A stretch of 64,000 bases of DNA from Chitinophagaceae bacterium DXS (GTDB lineage Bacteria; Bacteroidota; Bacteroidia; Chitinophagales; Chitinophagaceae), in NCBI GenBank assembly GCA_030345135.1, contig CP128386.1, positions 3,596,806 through 3,660,805 on the forward strand, written 5' to 3'. Of the stretch, positions 50,380 to 58,906 are shown one piece after another. Each line of letters opens with the position of its first letter. Within the stretch, counting starts at the first letter, position 1. Below the pieces are notes generated by a model that saw only the letters and a program-made list of their open reading frames with translations, was not told where the DNA came from and searched no databases. The translations under genes were made by a program, and so were the position numbers.

Positions 50380-51081
50380 ATGGCATTACCCTACTTTTAC
50401 GAACCATCAATACAAGTCTCCAATCACACATTTACTTTAAGTGAAGAAACCAGTAAGCATTGCATTCAGGTGCTGCGAATGCGGGAACAGGAAGGTTTAA
50501 AATTAACAGACGGTAAAGGCAATGCATACACAGCTGTTATAACACATGCCGATAAAAAGCATACTACAGTAGCCATTCAGGAAATGCTTGTAGAACCTCC
50601 GCCACAAAAAAAACTATGCGTCGGCATATCTCTTCTTAAAAATGCAAGCCGCTTTGAATGGTTTCTTGAAAAGGCTACCGAAATTGGTGTTACAGAAATT
50701 TACCCACTATTGTGTAAGAGAACAGAAAGGCAGCACTTCCGGCACGACAGACTAAACGGCATTCTTATTGCAGCTATGCTTCAAAGCCAGCAGGTTTGGC
50801 TTCCGGTAATGCATGAACCATTGAAATATGCAGACGCGTTGAACCAAATGAACCATTCTTCTCAATTAATTGCGCATTGTGAAGAAGGTAAAAAAGAACA
50901 CATCAGAGATCTTTCATTAAGTGAAGACATGTGTATGCTGATTGGTCCTGAGGGAGATTTCTCCAGTGAAGAAATCGCGCTGGCGCAACAAAGAAATTAT
51001 ATACCTGTAACTTTAGGCAACACAAGGTTAAGGACGGAAACAGCGGCAATAGTAGCCGTAACCCTATTAATAAACAATTAA
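50380..51081 (+). CDS. rsmE: 16S rRNA m3U1498 methyltransferase
   Basis: A 233-residue SPOUT methyltransferase with the trefoil knot motifs LIGPEGDFSSEEI and LGNTRLRTETAA, and N-terminal PUA-like region with HCIQVLRMREQEGLKLTDGKG. It methylates U1498 in the decoding centre. The L,D-transpeptidase follows 8 bp after the stop, a likely operon. Confidence 0.95.
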   Translation: MALPYFYEPSIQVSNHTFTLSEETSKHCIQVLRMREQEGLKLTDGKGNAYTAVITHADKKHTTVAIQEMLVEPPPQKKLCVGISLLKNASRFEWFLEKATEIGVTEIYPLLCKRTERQHFRHDRLNGILIAAMLQSQQVWLPVMHEPLKYADALNQMNHSSQLIAHCEEGKKEHIRDLSLSEDMCMLIGPEGDFSSEEIALAQQRNYIPVTLGNTRLRTETAAIVAVTLLINN

Positions 51082-51089
51082 GAACTACT

Positions 51090-52697
51090 ATGAACGGTAA
51101 AAGAATTTTAGCTGCGTTGCTGATATTTACAACGGGTGTTTGGATGGCATGTAGTACACAACCGAAAAAGAAAAAGCCGGTTGTGCAGGATACTACGATC
51201 AACATAAGAACGTCCTACAATAACCTCTTTCTTGACAGCAATATTGTTAAAAATTTTTTATTGTCCCATGGCCAGTTTGATTCTTTCCATGCTCAATACC
51301 TGGATTTTTATAAGCAACGTAATTATGAGTTCGCATGGTTTGACAGCAGCGGAATTGCTGAACAAACAAGAAACTTTTACAACATGTTGGGTCCTGCGAT
51401 TGAAACATTGCAGGATAGCGGCCTGTACAATAAATCAATAGAAAAACTATACACGCTTTTTACTGCAGATACAGTTCATCCGAAAACGAAGGCTCAGATG
51501 ATTGAAGCTGAATTATCCTTCACCGGTCAGTTCTTTACTTATGCAGCCAAAATGTATAAAGGAAGCGATATGGATGTATCTGAATTGGGATGGTTCATTC
51601 CCAGGAAAAAGGTTGACCTGACTGCCATACTCGACTCTACAATACTCAACAAAGGCAACCCCGTAAATGTTCCGTTAAATAGTCAGTACAACAAATTGCA
51701 AACCTATCTGCAGAAATATTATGATCTAAGAAAAATATATCCGGTAGATACGCTTTCAATGAACGTAAAGAAAATTCAAAAGGGAGACTCATCCTTACTT
51801 GTTAAAGAAATTCAGCAACGTCTTTTTTTACTTGGCGATCTGGAAGACCCCGACACTACCGGTGTTTTTGACACAAGCTTCTTGACTGCTGTTAAACGGT
51901 TCCAGGAAAGAATGGGTTTAACGATTGATGGTGTTATCGGCCAAAAAGTGATTGATGAACTGAATGTTCCCATAAACACACGCATACAACAAATACTTGT
52001 CAATCTTGAAAGGGTCCGCTGGCTGCCTGCAGAAAAAGATTCAATATACATGGTGGTAAATATTCCTGAATACAGGCTGCACGTTTTTCAGGATGGTGAA
52101 CAAACTTTTAGTATGCGGGTAATTGTGGGTACAGCTGCCAACGGAACGGTGGTGTTCAACGGAAACCTAAAGTATATTGTATTCTCCCCTTACTGGAATG
52201 TTCCTACAAGCATTGTGAAAAACGAAATTGTACCCGGTATTCAAAAGAACCCCAACTATATTGCGGAACACAACATGGAAATAACCGGCAATAATGCAGG
52301 CTTACCGGTTGTTCGGCAAAAACCCGGAGGAACAAATTCCCTCGGATTAGTCAAATTTCTTTTTCCAAATACATATGATATCTACCTGCATGATACGCCC
52401 AACCGCGATCTTTTCAATTCTTCCAACAGAAGTTTTAGTCATGGTTGTATCCGCGTTGGCAACCCCGTAAAACTTGCAGAATTTCTTTTACGTAACGACA
52501 CGGCCTGGACCAGTCAGAAGATTGACAGCGCCATGCATATGGATAAAGAAAAATGGGTTACGCTGCAACAATCAGTTCCTGTTTTTATTGTTTACCTGAC
52601 TGCATGGATAGATCAGGAGAACAAACTGAACTTTAGAAAAGACATCTACGGCCACGATGCAAAAATGGCTGACAAGTTGTTTGTGAGGAAGTGGTAG
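51090..52697 (+). CDS. YcbB-like L,D-transpeptidase lipoprotein
   Basis: A 535-residue lipoprotein (lipobox WMAC at about 18-21). A scaffold region (about 60-210), a peptidoglycan-binding domain (about 235-290, VKEIQQRLFLLGDLEDPDTTGVFD), and a C-terminal YkuD catalytic domain with HGCIRV near residues 451-456 (catalytic cysteine). It makes 3-3 crosslinks in peptidoglycan or attaches lipoprotein partners. Coupled to rsmE. The YcbB layout is recognised by domain order. Confidence 0.92.
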   Translation: MNGKRILAALLIFTTGVWMACSTQPKKKKPVVQDTTINIRTSYNNLFLDSNIVKNFLLSHGQFDSFHAQYLDFYKQRNYEFAWFDSSGIAEQTRNFYNMLGPAIETLQDSGLYNKSIEKLYTLFTADTVHPKTKAQMIEAELSFTGQFFTYAAKMYKGSDMDVSELGWFIPRKKVDLTAILDSTILNKGNPVNVPLNSQYNKLQTYLQKYYDLRKIYPVDTLSMNVKKIQKGDSSLLVKEIQQRLFLLGDLEDPDTTGVFDTSFLTAVKRFQERMGLTIDGVIGQKVIDELNVPINTRIQQILVNLERVRWLPAEKDSIYMVVNIPEYRLHVFQDGEQTFSMRVIVGTAANGTVVFNGNLKYIVFSPYWNVPTSIVKNEIVPGIQKNPNYIAEHNMEITGNNAGLPVVRQKPGGTNSLGLVKFLFPNTYDIYLHDTPNRDLFNSSNRSFSHGCIRVGNPVKLAEFLLRNDTAWTSQKIDSAMHMDKEKWVTLQQSVPVFIVYLTAWIDQENKLNFRKDIYGHDAKMADKLFVRKW

Positions 52698-53464
52698 GGA
52701 GCTGCGAGCTGTCAGCTATGAGCTTTGGGTGGCAGGTTTCAGGTGTAAGGCGTAAGGTTTGAGGTTTGAGGTAAGGGGTCACTCCGCACTTAAAACATCG
52801 TCCACCATACACCGTACATCATACATCGTACATCTAACATTCACTTACGCTGCCGCACCTATGTACTTCGTAACTCGTACTTCGTACTTAAAAATCATCG
52901 GGAAGTGCACTAATTTCCGGCTTCAACCCACATCGTACACCGTACATCATACATCTAACATTTAATCGCGCTGTCGCACCTGTGTACTTCGTAACTCGTA
53001 CTTCGTACTTAAAAATAATCGGGCAGTGTACTAAACTCCCGGCTTCAACCCACATCGTACACCGTACATCATACATCTGACATTTAATCGCCCTGTCGCA
53101 CCTGCGTACTTCGTAACTCGTACTCCGTACTTAAAAATAATCGGGCAGTGTACTAAATTCCCGGCTTCAACCCACATCGCACACCGTACATCATACATCT
53201 GACATTTAATCGCGCTGCCGCACCTGCGTACTTCGTAACTCGTACCTCGTACTTAAAAATAATCGGGCAGTGTACTAATTTCCCGGCTTTAACCACATCG
53301 TACATCGTACACCTTACATCTAACATTCACTCACGCTCTTGCACCTGCGTACTTCGTAACTCCTACTTCGTACTTAAAAATCATCGGGCTGGAAACGAAA
53401 CTTCCGGCCTGGCTCACATCTAAAATCGTACACCGTACATCGTACATTTCCTTATATTCGTAAA
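52698..53464. repeat. Left flank array of the GNAT locus (A-E-C order), unit about 121 bp
   Basis: Immediately after the LDT stop: AGCT words (52700-52730), then GGTTTCAGGTGTAAGGC words (52735-52775), then five tandem copies of a 121-122-bp unit. The copies begin GTACTTCGTAAC at 52863, 52984, 53106, 53228 and 53349; each includes TAATCGGGCAGTGTACTAA, CCGGCTTCAACCCACATCG and TACACCGTACATCATACATC. The same blocks reappear inverted at 54647-55450. No open frame fits a protein. Whole units are conserved without unique spacers, so this is not CRISPR. Confidence 0.9.
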
Positions 53465-54646
53465 ATGAGTACAATGCACTTGATTGAAGTAAACAATGCG
53501 GCGACGGCAAAAGAGTTCAATAAGGTTAATGTATTGATGAATGCAGGCAACCCCAATTATATTCAACCATTGGATAGTGAAGTAAATGATGCGTTTGATC
53601 CTGAAAAAAATAAATCTTATAAATACGGAGAAACAAAACGTTGGATCCTAAAAGATGACAACGGCAAACTTCTTGGCCGTATTGCTGCCTTTACCAATAG
53701 TAAATACACAAACAAGGGAACAGAATTTAACACTGGCTGCGTTGGCTTTTTTGACTGTGTGAACGATATAGCTGCTGCTACACTTCTTTTTGATACTGCA
53801 AAAGCGTGGCTAAAGAGCAAAGGCATGGAAGCGATGGATGGTCCGGTTAATTATAATGATCGCGATAAGTGGTGGGGATTGATGGTTGAAGGATTTGATG
53901 TGGAACCCATTTACGGCATGGCTTTCAATCCGCCTTACTACCAGCAATTGTTTGAGACATATGGCTTCAGGAATTATTACGACCAGTATTACTATGAGAT
54001 GCAGGTTGACGCGCCGTTGCCGCCGAGATTTCCTGAACGCCATGCAAAGTTTAAAGCAAAACCAGATTACCAGGCAAGACATATTGACCTGAAACAGCTG
54101 GAAAAACATGCGCGCGAATTTGCTACAGTTTATAATGCAGCCTGGGCACAACATGGCGAGGCGAAGGAAATAACTGAAGAGCAGGCGATGAAGCTGTTCA
54201 AAAAAATGAAGCCGATCATTGACGAACGTGTCATCATGTTTGCCTATTATAAAGAAGAGCCGATTGCCATGTGGATCAATATTCCCGATCTAAACCAATA
54301 CTTTAAACACTTCAATGGCAAGTTTGGGTTATTACAAAAGCTCCGTTTACTGTGGATGAAAAAGAATGGCGCCTGTAAGGTATTTACCGGCGTGGCTTTT
54401 GGCGTTGTTCCCAAATTTCAGGCCCTCGGCATTGATTCATTTATGATATATGAAGGCGCGCTGATACTTCAAAATAAAGGCTGGTACAACAGGTACGAGA
54501 TGGGCTGGGCCGGCGACTGGAACCCCAAGATGTTGAACATTTACAAAAACCTTGGCGGCACCCAAAGCAGACATATGGTAACATACAGATACATCTTTGA
54601 TAACAAATATGAATTTGAAAGACATCCGGTGATGGAATACAAGTAG
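53465..54646 (+). CDS. GNAT-superfamily acetyltransferase-like protein
   Basis: A 393-residue protein of a type common in Bacteroidota, with GNAT-like folds in both halves. The second half contains VFTGVAFGVVPKFQALGID, where acetyl-CoA would bind, and MGWAGDWNPKMLNIYKNLGG. The N-terminal half includes FTNSKYTNKGTEFNTGCVGFFDCV. Substrate unknown; a peptidoglycan or amino-acid acyltransfer role is possible. TATATTCG, one mismatch from TAnnTTTG, ends 4 bp before the ATG at the very end of the left array, so transcription would start within 10 bp of the repeats. The gene is surrounded on both sides by inverted arrays. Confidence 0.8.
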   Translation: MSTMHLIEVNNAATAKEFNKVNVLMNAGNPNYIQPLDSEVNDAFDPEKNKSYKYGETKRWILKDDNGKLLGRIAAFTNSKYTNKGTEFNTGCVGFFDCVNDIAAATLLFDTAKAWLKSKGMEAMDGPVNYNDRDKWWGLMVEGFDVEPIYGMAFNPPYYQQLFETYGFRNYYDQYYYEMQVDAPLPPRFPERHAKFKAKPDYQARHIDLKQLEKHAREFATVYNAAWAQHGEAKEITEEQAMKLFKKMKPIIDERVIMFAYYKEEPIAMWINIPDLNQYFKHFNGKFGLLQKLRLLWMKKNGACKVFTGVAFGVVPKFQALGIDSFMIYEGALILQNKGWYNRYEMGWAGDWNPKMLNIYKNLGGTQSRHMVTYRYIFDNKYEFERHPVMEYK

Positions 54647-55453
54647 ATGTTGGATGTACGGTGTTCGATGTTAGATGTACGATGTGGGACAAACCTGGAG
54701 CCTATGTCTGCTGATTTGTGTTTTAAGTACGAAGTACGAGGTACGAAGTACGCGGGTGCGGCAGCGCGATTAAATGTTAGATGTTTGATGTACGGTGTAC
54801 GATGTGGTTGAAGCCGGAATTTTAGTACGCCGCCCGAGGATAAGTACGAACTACGAGGTACGAAGTACGTTGGTGCAGCAGCGTGAGTGAATGTTAGATG
54901 TTTGATGTACGGTGTACGATGTAGGGTAAAGCCGGAAATTTAGTACGCTGCCCGATGATTTTAAGTACGAAGTACGAAGGTGCAGCAGCGTGAGTCAATG
55001 TTAGATGTTTGATGTACGGTGTACGATGTGGGGTGAAGCCGGAAATTTAGTACGCCGCCCGAGGATAAGTACGAACTACGAGGTACGAAGTACGTTGGTG
55101 CAGCAGCGTGAGTGAATGTTAGATGTTTGATGTACGGTGTACGATGTAGGGTAAAGCCGGAAATTTAGTACGCTGCCTGATGTTTAAGTACGAACTACGA
55201 GGTACGAAGTACGCAGGTGAAGCAGCGTAAGTGAATGTTAGATGTTTGATGTAGGGTGTACGATATATTATAAAATATGAAGTTCGATTAACGAATACAT
55301 AAGTGCAGCTGCGAGAGTAACTGTACGGTCAGCGTGAAATAACCTTTTTCTTAACGCAAAACCTCAATCTTTACGCCTACCTCACGCCTTACGCCTGATA
55401 CCTGAAACCTGATACCCAAAGCTCATAGCTGATAGCTGACAGCTCACAGCTCA
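54647..55453. repeat. Right flank array of the GNAT locus (C'-E'-A' order), inverted relative to the left
   Basis: Five copies beginning AATGTTAGATGTTTGATG at 54773, 54890, 54997, 55115 and 55234, plus a partial copy at 54647-54700. Spacings are 117, 107, 118 and 119 bp. The block from about 54832 to 54955 recurs almost exactly at about 55057-55180, a 225-bp higher-order duplication. After about 55360 come CCTCACGCCTTACGCCTGATACC words and, at 55420-55448, AGCTCATAGCTGATAGCT words. Each block is the reverse complement of one in the left flank. Confidence 0.9.
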
Positions 55454-56386
55454 TCACTGCCTCAGCGTCCAGATTGCTGTTTCAATAATGCCATTCTTAT
55501 AAGAAGTTGGTTCGAAGTGAAAGGCGGTATCGAACTTGGTTGAATCGAAAATGTAGGGATATTCGTTTTGATAAAGCATTTCCTGCAATTCCTTGATCGT
55601 CCGGTCAAACAGCCCTCCTATCCAAACCAACCAACCGGATAATTTATTGTAGGAACTGTCGGCCTGCATGGCCGTGGCGGCCTGATGAATAAATTCTTCT
55701 CCCGTTAAGGGATGCGGAGCCGTGGGCAGGTGCCATGTTTGACCGAATGCATCTTCACTATTTGCCAGCATATACAATGCCCGGGCAGCATCTGGCACGT
55801 AGGTGAACGAATGAGGAACATTGGGATTGCCCAACCATTGCGCATGTTTTCTTTTCTTGAAATTCTTAAACACAAGCAAGTTGGCAACGCTTGTACTAAA
55901 TCCGACAGGACCATAAAAATCAGCGGACCTCGCAATAAGCGCGGTTATGTTTTTATTGGCAATTTCATCAAGTAATTTCGTGGCTATCAGCGCCCTGATC
56001 TCCCCTTTACGGCTAACCGGGTTAAAAGGAGTTTGTTCTGTCATCACTCCATCAACTTTGCCATACATGTATACATTATCAAAAAAAATCAACTTTGCAC
56101 CTGATTCCCTGCATGCGTTTATCACGTTAGTCATAATAACCGGCCATTTTTCTGCCCAAACCCTGACATCATATTTTAACCCTGTGAGCAGATAAACTAC
56201 TGAAGAATTCTCCACCGCCTGTAATGCTTGTTTGTAATCTGTAATGTCTGCGCGAACCGTTTCAACACCATCCACCGGCTTAACATTTCTTGAGACCAGC
56301 CTGATATTTTCATGATGACTGGTCAGCACGGCCAGTAATTCATTCGCCACCGAACCTCCGGCGCCAAGTATTGTATGAAGTTTCAT
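55454..56386 (-). CDS. Atypical SDR / NAD-dependent epimerase-like protein
   Basis: A 310-residue extended SDR-like protein with the Rossmann start TILGAGGSVANELL (third glycine of GxxGxxG is A14). The active-site YxxxK is not intact: the tyrosine position is leucine before TK in ALIATKLLDE, and the usual SS before VYG reads DN in FFDNVYMYG. Extended SDRs oxidise or epimerise NDP-sugars; this one may bind NAD(P) without that chemistry, or use another acid. Not part of an operon. Left neighbour is the GNAT array. Confidence 0.75.
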   Translation of the reverse strand: MKLHTILGAGGSVANELLAVLTSHHENIRLVSRNVKPVDGVETVRADITDYKQALQAVENSSVVYLLTGLKYDVRVWAEKWPVIMTNVINACRESGAKLIFFDNVYMYGKVDGVMTEQTPFNPVSRKGEIRALIATKLLDEIANKNITALIARSADFYGPVGFSTSVANLLVFKNFKKRKHAQWLGNPNVPHSFTYVPDAARALYMLANSEDAFGQTWHLPTAPHPLTGEEFIHQAATAMQADSSYNKLSGWLVWIGGLFDRTIKELQEMLYQNEYPYIFDSTKFDTAFHFEPTSYKNGIIETAIWTLRQ

Positions 56387-56641
56387 AAATGCTCACCATT
56401 TGAATGTGAGAACAGTATTAAATCTAAGCGGAAAAAGATTGCTTTTATAATGCCTGCGCTTAAAAAAAAATTATATCAACCGTCCTCAATGTTTTGCCTG
56501 TAAAAACAGTTTATTTCTATTCTACACATTTGGTTTATTTACAATAGCAAAATATCAGCCATGTTTTGCACACAGGCTGTTTGTAAATTTTTGGTAAGAT
56601 GAACGGCAAACTGCTAACTCATGCTTATCTTGCAAGCCGCT

Positions 56642-58495
56642 ATGGATAAGTTTATTGTTTCCGCAAGAAAGTACCGCCCGCAAACTTTTGATACTGTAGT
56701 AGGCCAGTCACATATTACCACAACGTTAAAAAATGCGATTAAAAACAACCAGTTAGCACATGCATTTTTATTCTGTGGTCCAAGAGGTGTTGGTAAAACT
56801 ACCTGTGCACGTATACTTGCCAAAACCATCAACTGTGAAAATCTTCAGCCTGATGGTGAAGCTTGCAACGAATGCAATTCCTGCAAAAGTTTTAACGACG
56901 GCATTTCACTGAATATTCATGAACTGGATGCTGCCAGTAACAACTCCGTGGATGATATACGATCATTAGTTGAGCAGGTTCGCTTTGCACCCCAGGCCGG
57001 AAAATACAAAGTGTATATCGTGGATGAGGTTCACATGCTTAGTACCAGTGCCTTCAATGCATTTTTGAAAACACTGGAGGAACCGCCATCCTATGCAATT
57101 TTTATCCTGGCTACAACTGAAAAACACAAGATCCTGCCCACGATCCTTTCACGTTGCCAGATCTTCGATTTTAAGAGAATTACCAGCAACGATACGGTCG
57201 GTCACCTGCAGCAAATTGTAAACAAAGAACATATTGATGCTGAAAAAGCGGCATTACAGGTTATTGCACAGAAGAGCGAAGGCTGTATGCGCGACGCACT
57301 AAGTATACTTGACAAAATAGTAAGTTTTACGAACAGCACGGTTACCTACCACAATACACTGGAGCACCTGAACATTCTTGACCACGACTATTATTTCAGG
57401 CTATTGGAATGTTTACAGCAACAGGACATGGCAGGCGCCATGCTGTTGTATGATGAGATCAACCGTAAAGGATTTGAAGGTGATCTTGTATTGAACGGCT
57501 TCGCCGAATTCATCCGTAACCTGCTTGTTTGCAAAGATCCCCGTGCCGCAGCGTTGCTGGATGTGGTAGAAGGCATGCAGGAAAAATATACGTCTACTGC
57601 CGCCAAAGCAGGCATTGCCTACCTTGTGAGTGCGCTGAATATTTTGAACGAGGCCGAGATCAACTACAAAATGGCCCGGAATAAACGCCTGCATGTGGAA
57701 TTAACCATCATCAAGCTCAATTTTCTGCAACAGGCAATTGAACTCGCAGCCGAAAATGGTAGCGTTGTTAAAAAAAAACGGCTTGACGGACCGGTAGTTT
57801 ATAAAACAAAGAACATTCAATCTTTACAAAATAAAACAGCAGGCGCTGCCCCGGCCGTTCCTGCTGCACAACCATCAACTCCAGGACCTGCAAAACTATA
57901 TATAGAACCTTCAGTTGCACCTCAAACAACTCAGGTTGAACAGCCCAAAACGGTTCAACCATCTGCAGCGCCAAAACCGGCAGCCCCGGCAAGGCCTAAC
58001 GCTTCCTCCACAGCGACTCAGGGTGTGGGTGGCAGCAAATCCAAAAGAAGTTTGCTGGATGGTCTTCGTGAAAAGTATGGCGATAAATACACCATCGAAG
58101 AAATCAAAGAACCTGAAGATCTTGATATAAATAAGCTTACTCAAGTGTGGATGGGTTATGCTGACAAACTTGAAGCGCAGCAGAAACACTCTGCATCCAA
58201 CACCTTCCGTATTTCAAAGATCCGCATTGATGACCCGGTTTCTTTTTCAGTAACTGTTTATGCGTTAACGCAGCAAAAGTTTATTGAGGGAGAAAAAACC
58301 ATTCTTATAGACGAAATTCAAACTGCGTTCAACAACAGGGGGATTACCTTTAAAGTGGAAATTGAAGAAGGGGAAAAAGAGGAAGTTCCGGTTCACCTGA
58401 CGCTTAACAGCCGCCAGAAACTGGAGCGAATGGCAGAAAAAAATCCGTGGGTAATGGAATTGAAGAACAGGCTGGGATTGGAATTGGATTATTAG
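56642..58495 (+). CDS. dnaX: DNA polymerase III tau/gamma with A9 slippery run
   Basis: About 617 residues from the ATG at 56642 (MDKFIVSARKYRPQTF). The clamp-loader ATPase shows Walker A GPRGVGKTT, a four-cysteine zinc site (CENLQPDGEACNECNSC), DEVHMLS and SRC; domain III ends near 370; then a P/A/Q-rich linker and a C-terminal polymerase-binding domain. At 57770-57778 nine A residues encode KKK (377-379). In the -1 frame a stop follows after ACG GCT; in the +1 frame TAG follows about eight codons later. Slippage would give a gamma-like protein of 380-386 residues, as known for other dnaX genes. Confidence 0.96.
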   Translation: MDKFIVSARKYRPQTFDTVVGQSHITTTLKNAIKNNQLAHAFLFCGPRGVGKTTCARILAKTINCENLQPDGEACNECNSCKSFNDGISLNIHELDAASNNSVDDIRSLVEQVRFAPQAGKYKVYIVDEVHMLSTSAFNAFLKTLEEPPSYAIFILATTEKHKILPTILSRCQIFDFKRITSNDTVGHLQQIVNKEHIDAEKAALQVIAQKSEGCMRDALSILDKIVSFTNSTVTYHNTLEHLNILDHDYYFRLLECLQQQDMAGAMLLYDEINRKGFEGDLVLNGFAEFIRNLLVCKDPRAAALLDVVEGMQEKYTSTAAKAGIAYLVSALNILNEAEINYKMARNKRLHVELTIIKLNFLQQAIELAAENGSVVKKKRLDGPVVYKTKNIQSLQNKTAGAAPAVPAAQPSTPGPAKLYIEPSVAPQTTQVEQPKTVQPSAAPKPAAPARPNASSTATQGVGGSKSKRSLLDGLREKYGDKYTIEEIKEPEDLDINKLTQVWMGYADKLEAQQKHSASNTFRISKIRIDDPVSFSVTVYALTQQKFIEGEKTILIDEIQTAFNNRGITFKVEIEEGEKEEVPVHLTLNSRQKLERMAEKNPWVMELKNRLGLELDY

Positions 58496-58906
58496 CGGGG
58501 AGCATAAAGCTCAAAGCTGAAAGCCTAAAACCACCTTGATTAGTGGTTTTGGCTGTTTTAAATTGGGTCTGCTTTTTACAATGACACTTCCGGAATGGAA
58601 ATTTTGGCGTATTTTATAGAAATATTGCCGGAAAAACGAACGTTTTCGCTTGCCGTTTGAGGTTTTAGCCTTGTACATTTATCGCTGAACCTTAAGGATT
58701 AAGCGCAAAACATAAGTTTAAATAATAAGATGGGTTGAATTACGCTTTTTACTGTAATTTCACGGCGCAAAAATCCGCTCTCATATTAAAGGAACGGATC
58801 ATGCGTGCAATAATATTCATATTGCAGGCTTCAACGGAATAACTGACCTTGTTCTATTGTTTGCCACCGAAAAATAAATTCTATCATCATAACTGATTTT
58901 GATTTT
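58496..58906. other. Gap between dnaX and the E2 gene
   Basis: AGCT words at 58505-58525 and a weak hairpin AAAACCAC / GTGGTTTT (58527-58550) that may end dnaX. The remainder is AT-rich with no gene seen. The E2 promoter is expected in the last 200 bp; no exact TAnnTTTG was found. Confidence 0.5.

Noticed and set aside
52863-53460. Regular 121-bp array as a CRISPR array
   Set aside because: The whole unit is conserved, with no alternation of short repeats and unique spacers, and no cas genes are present.
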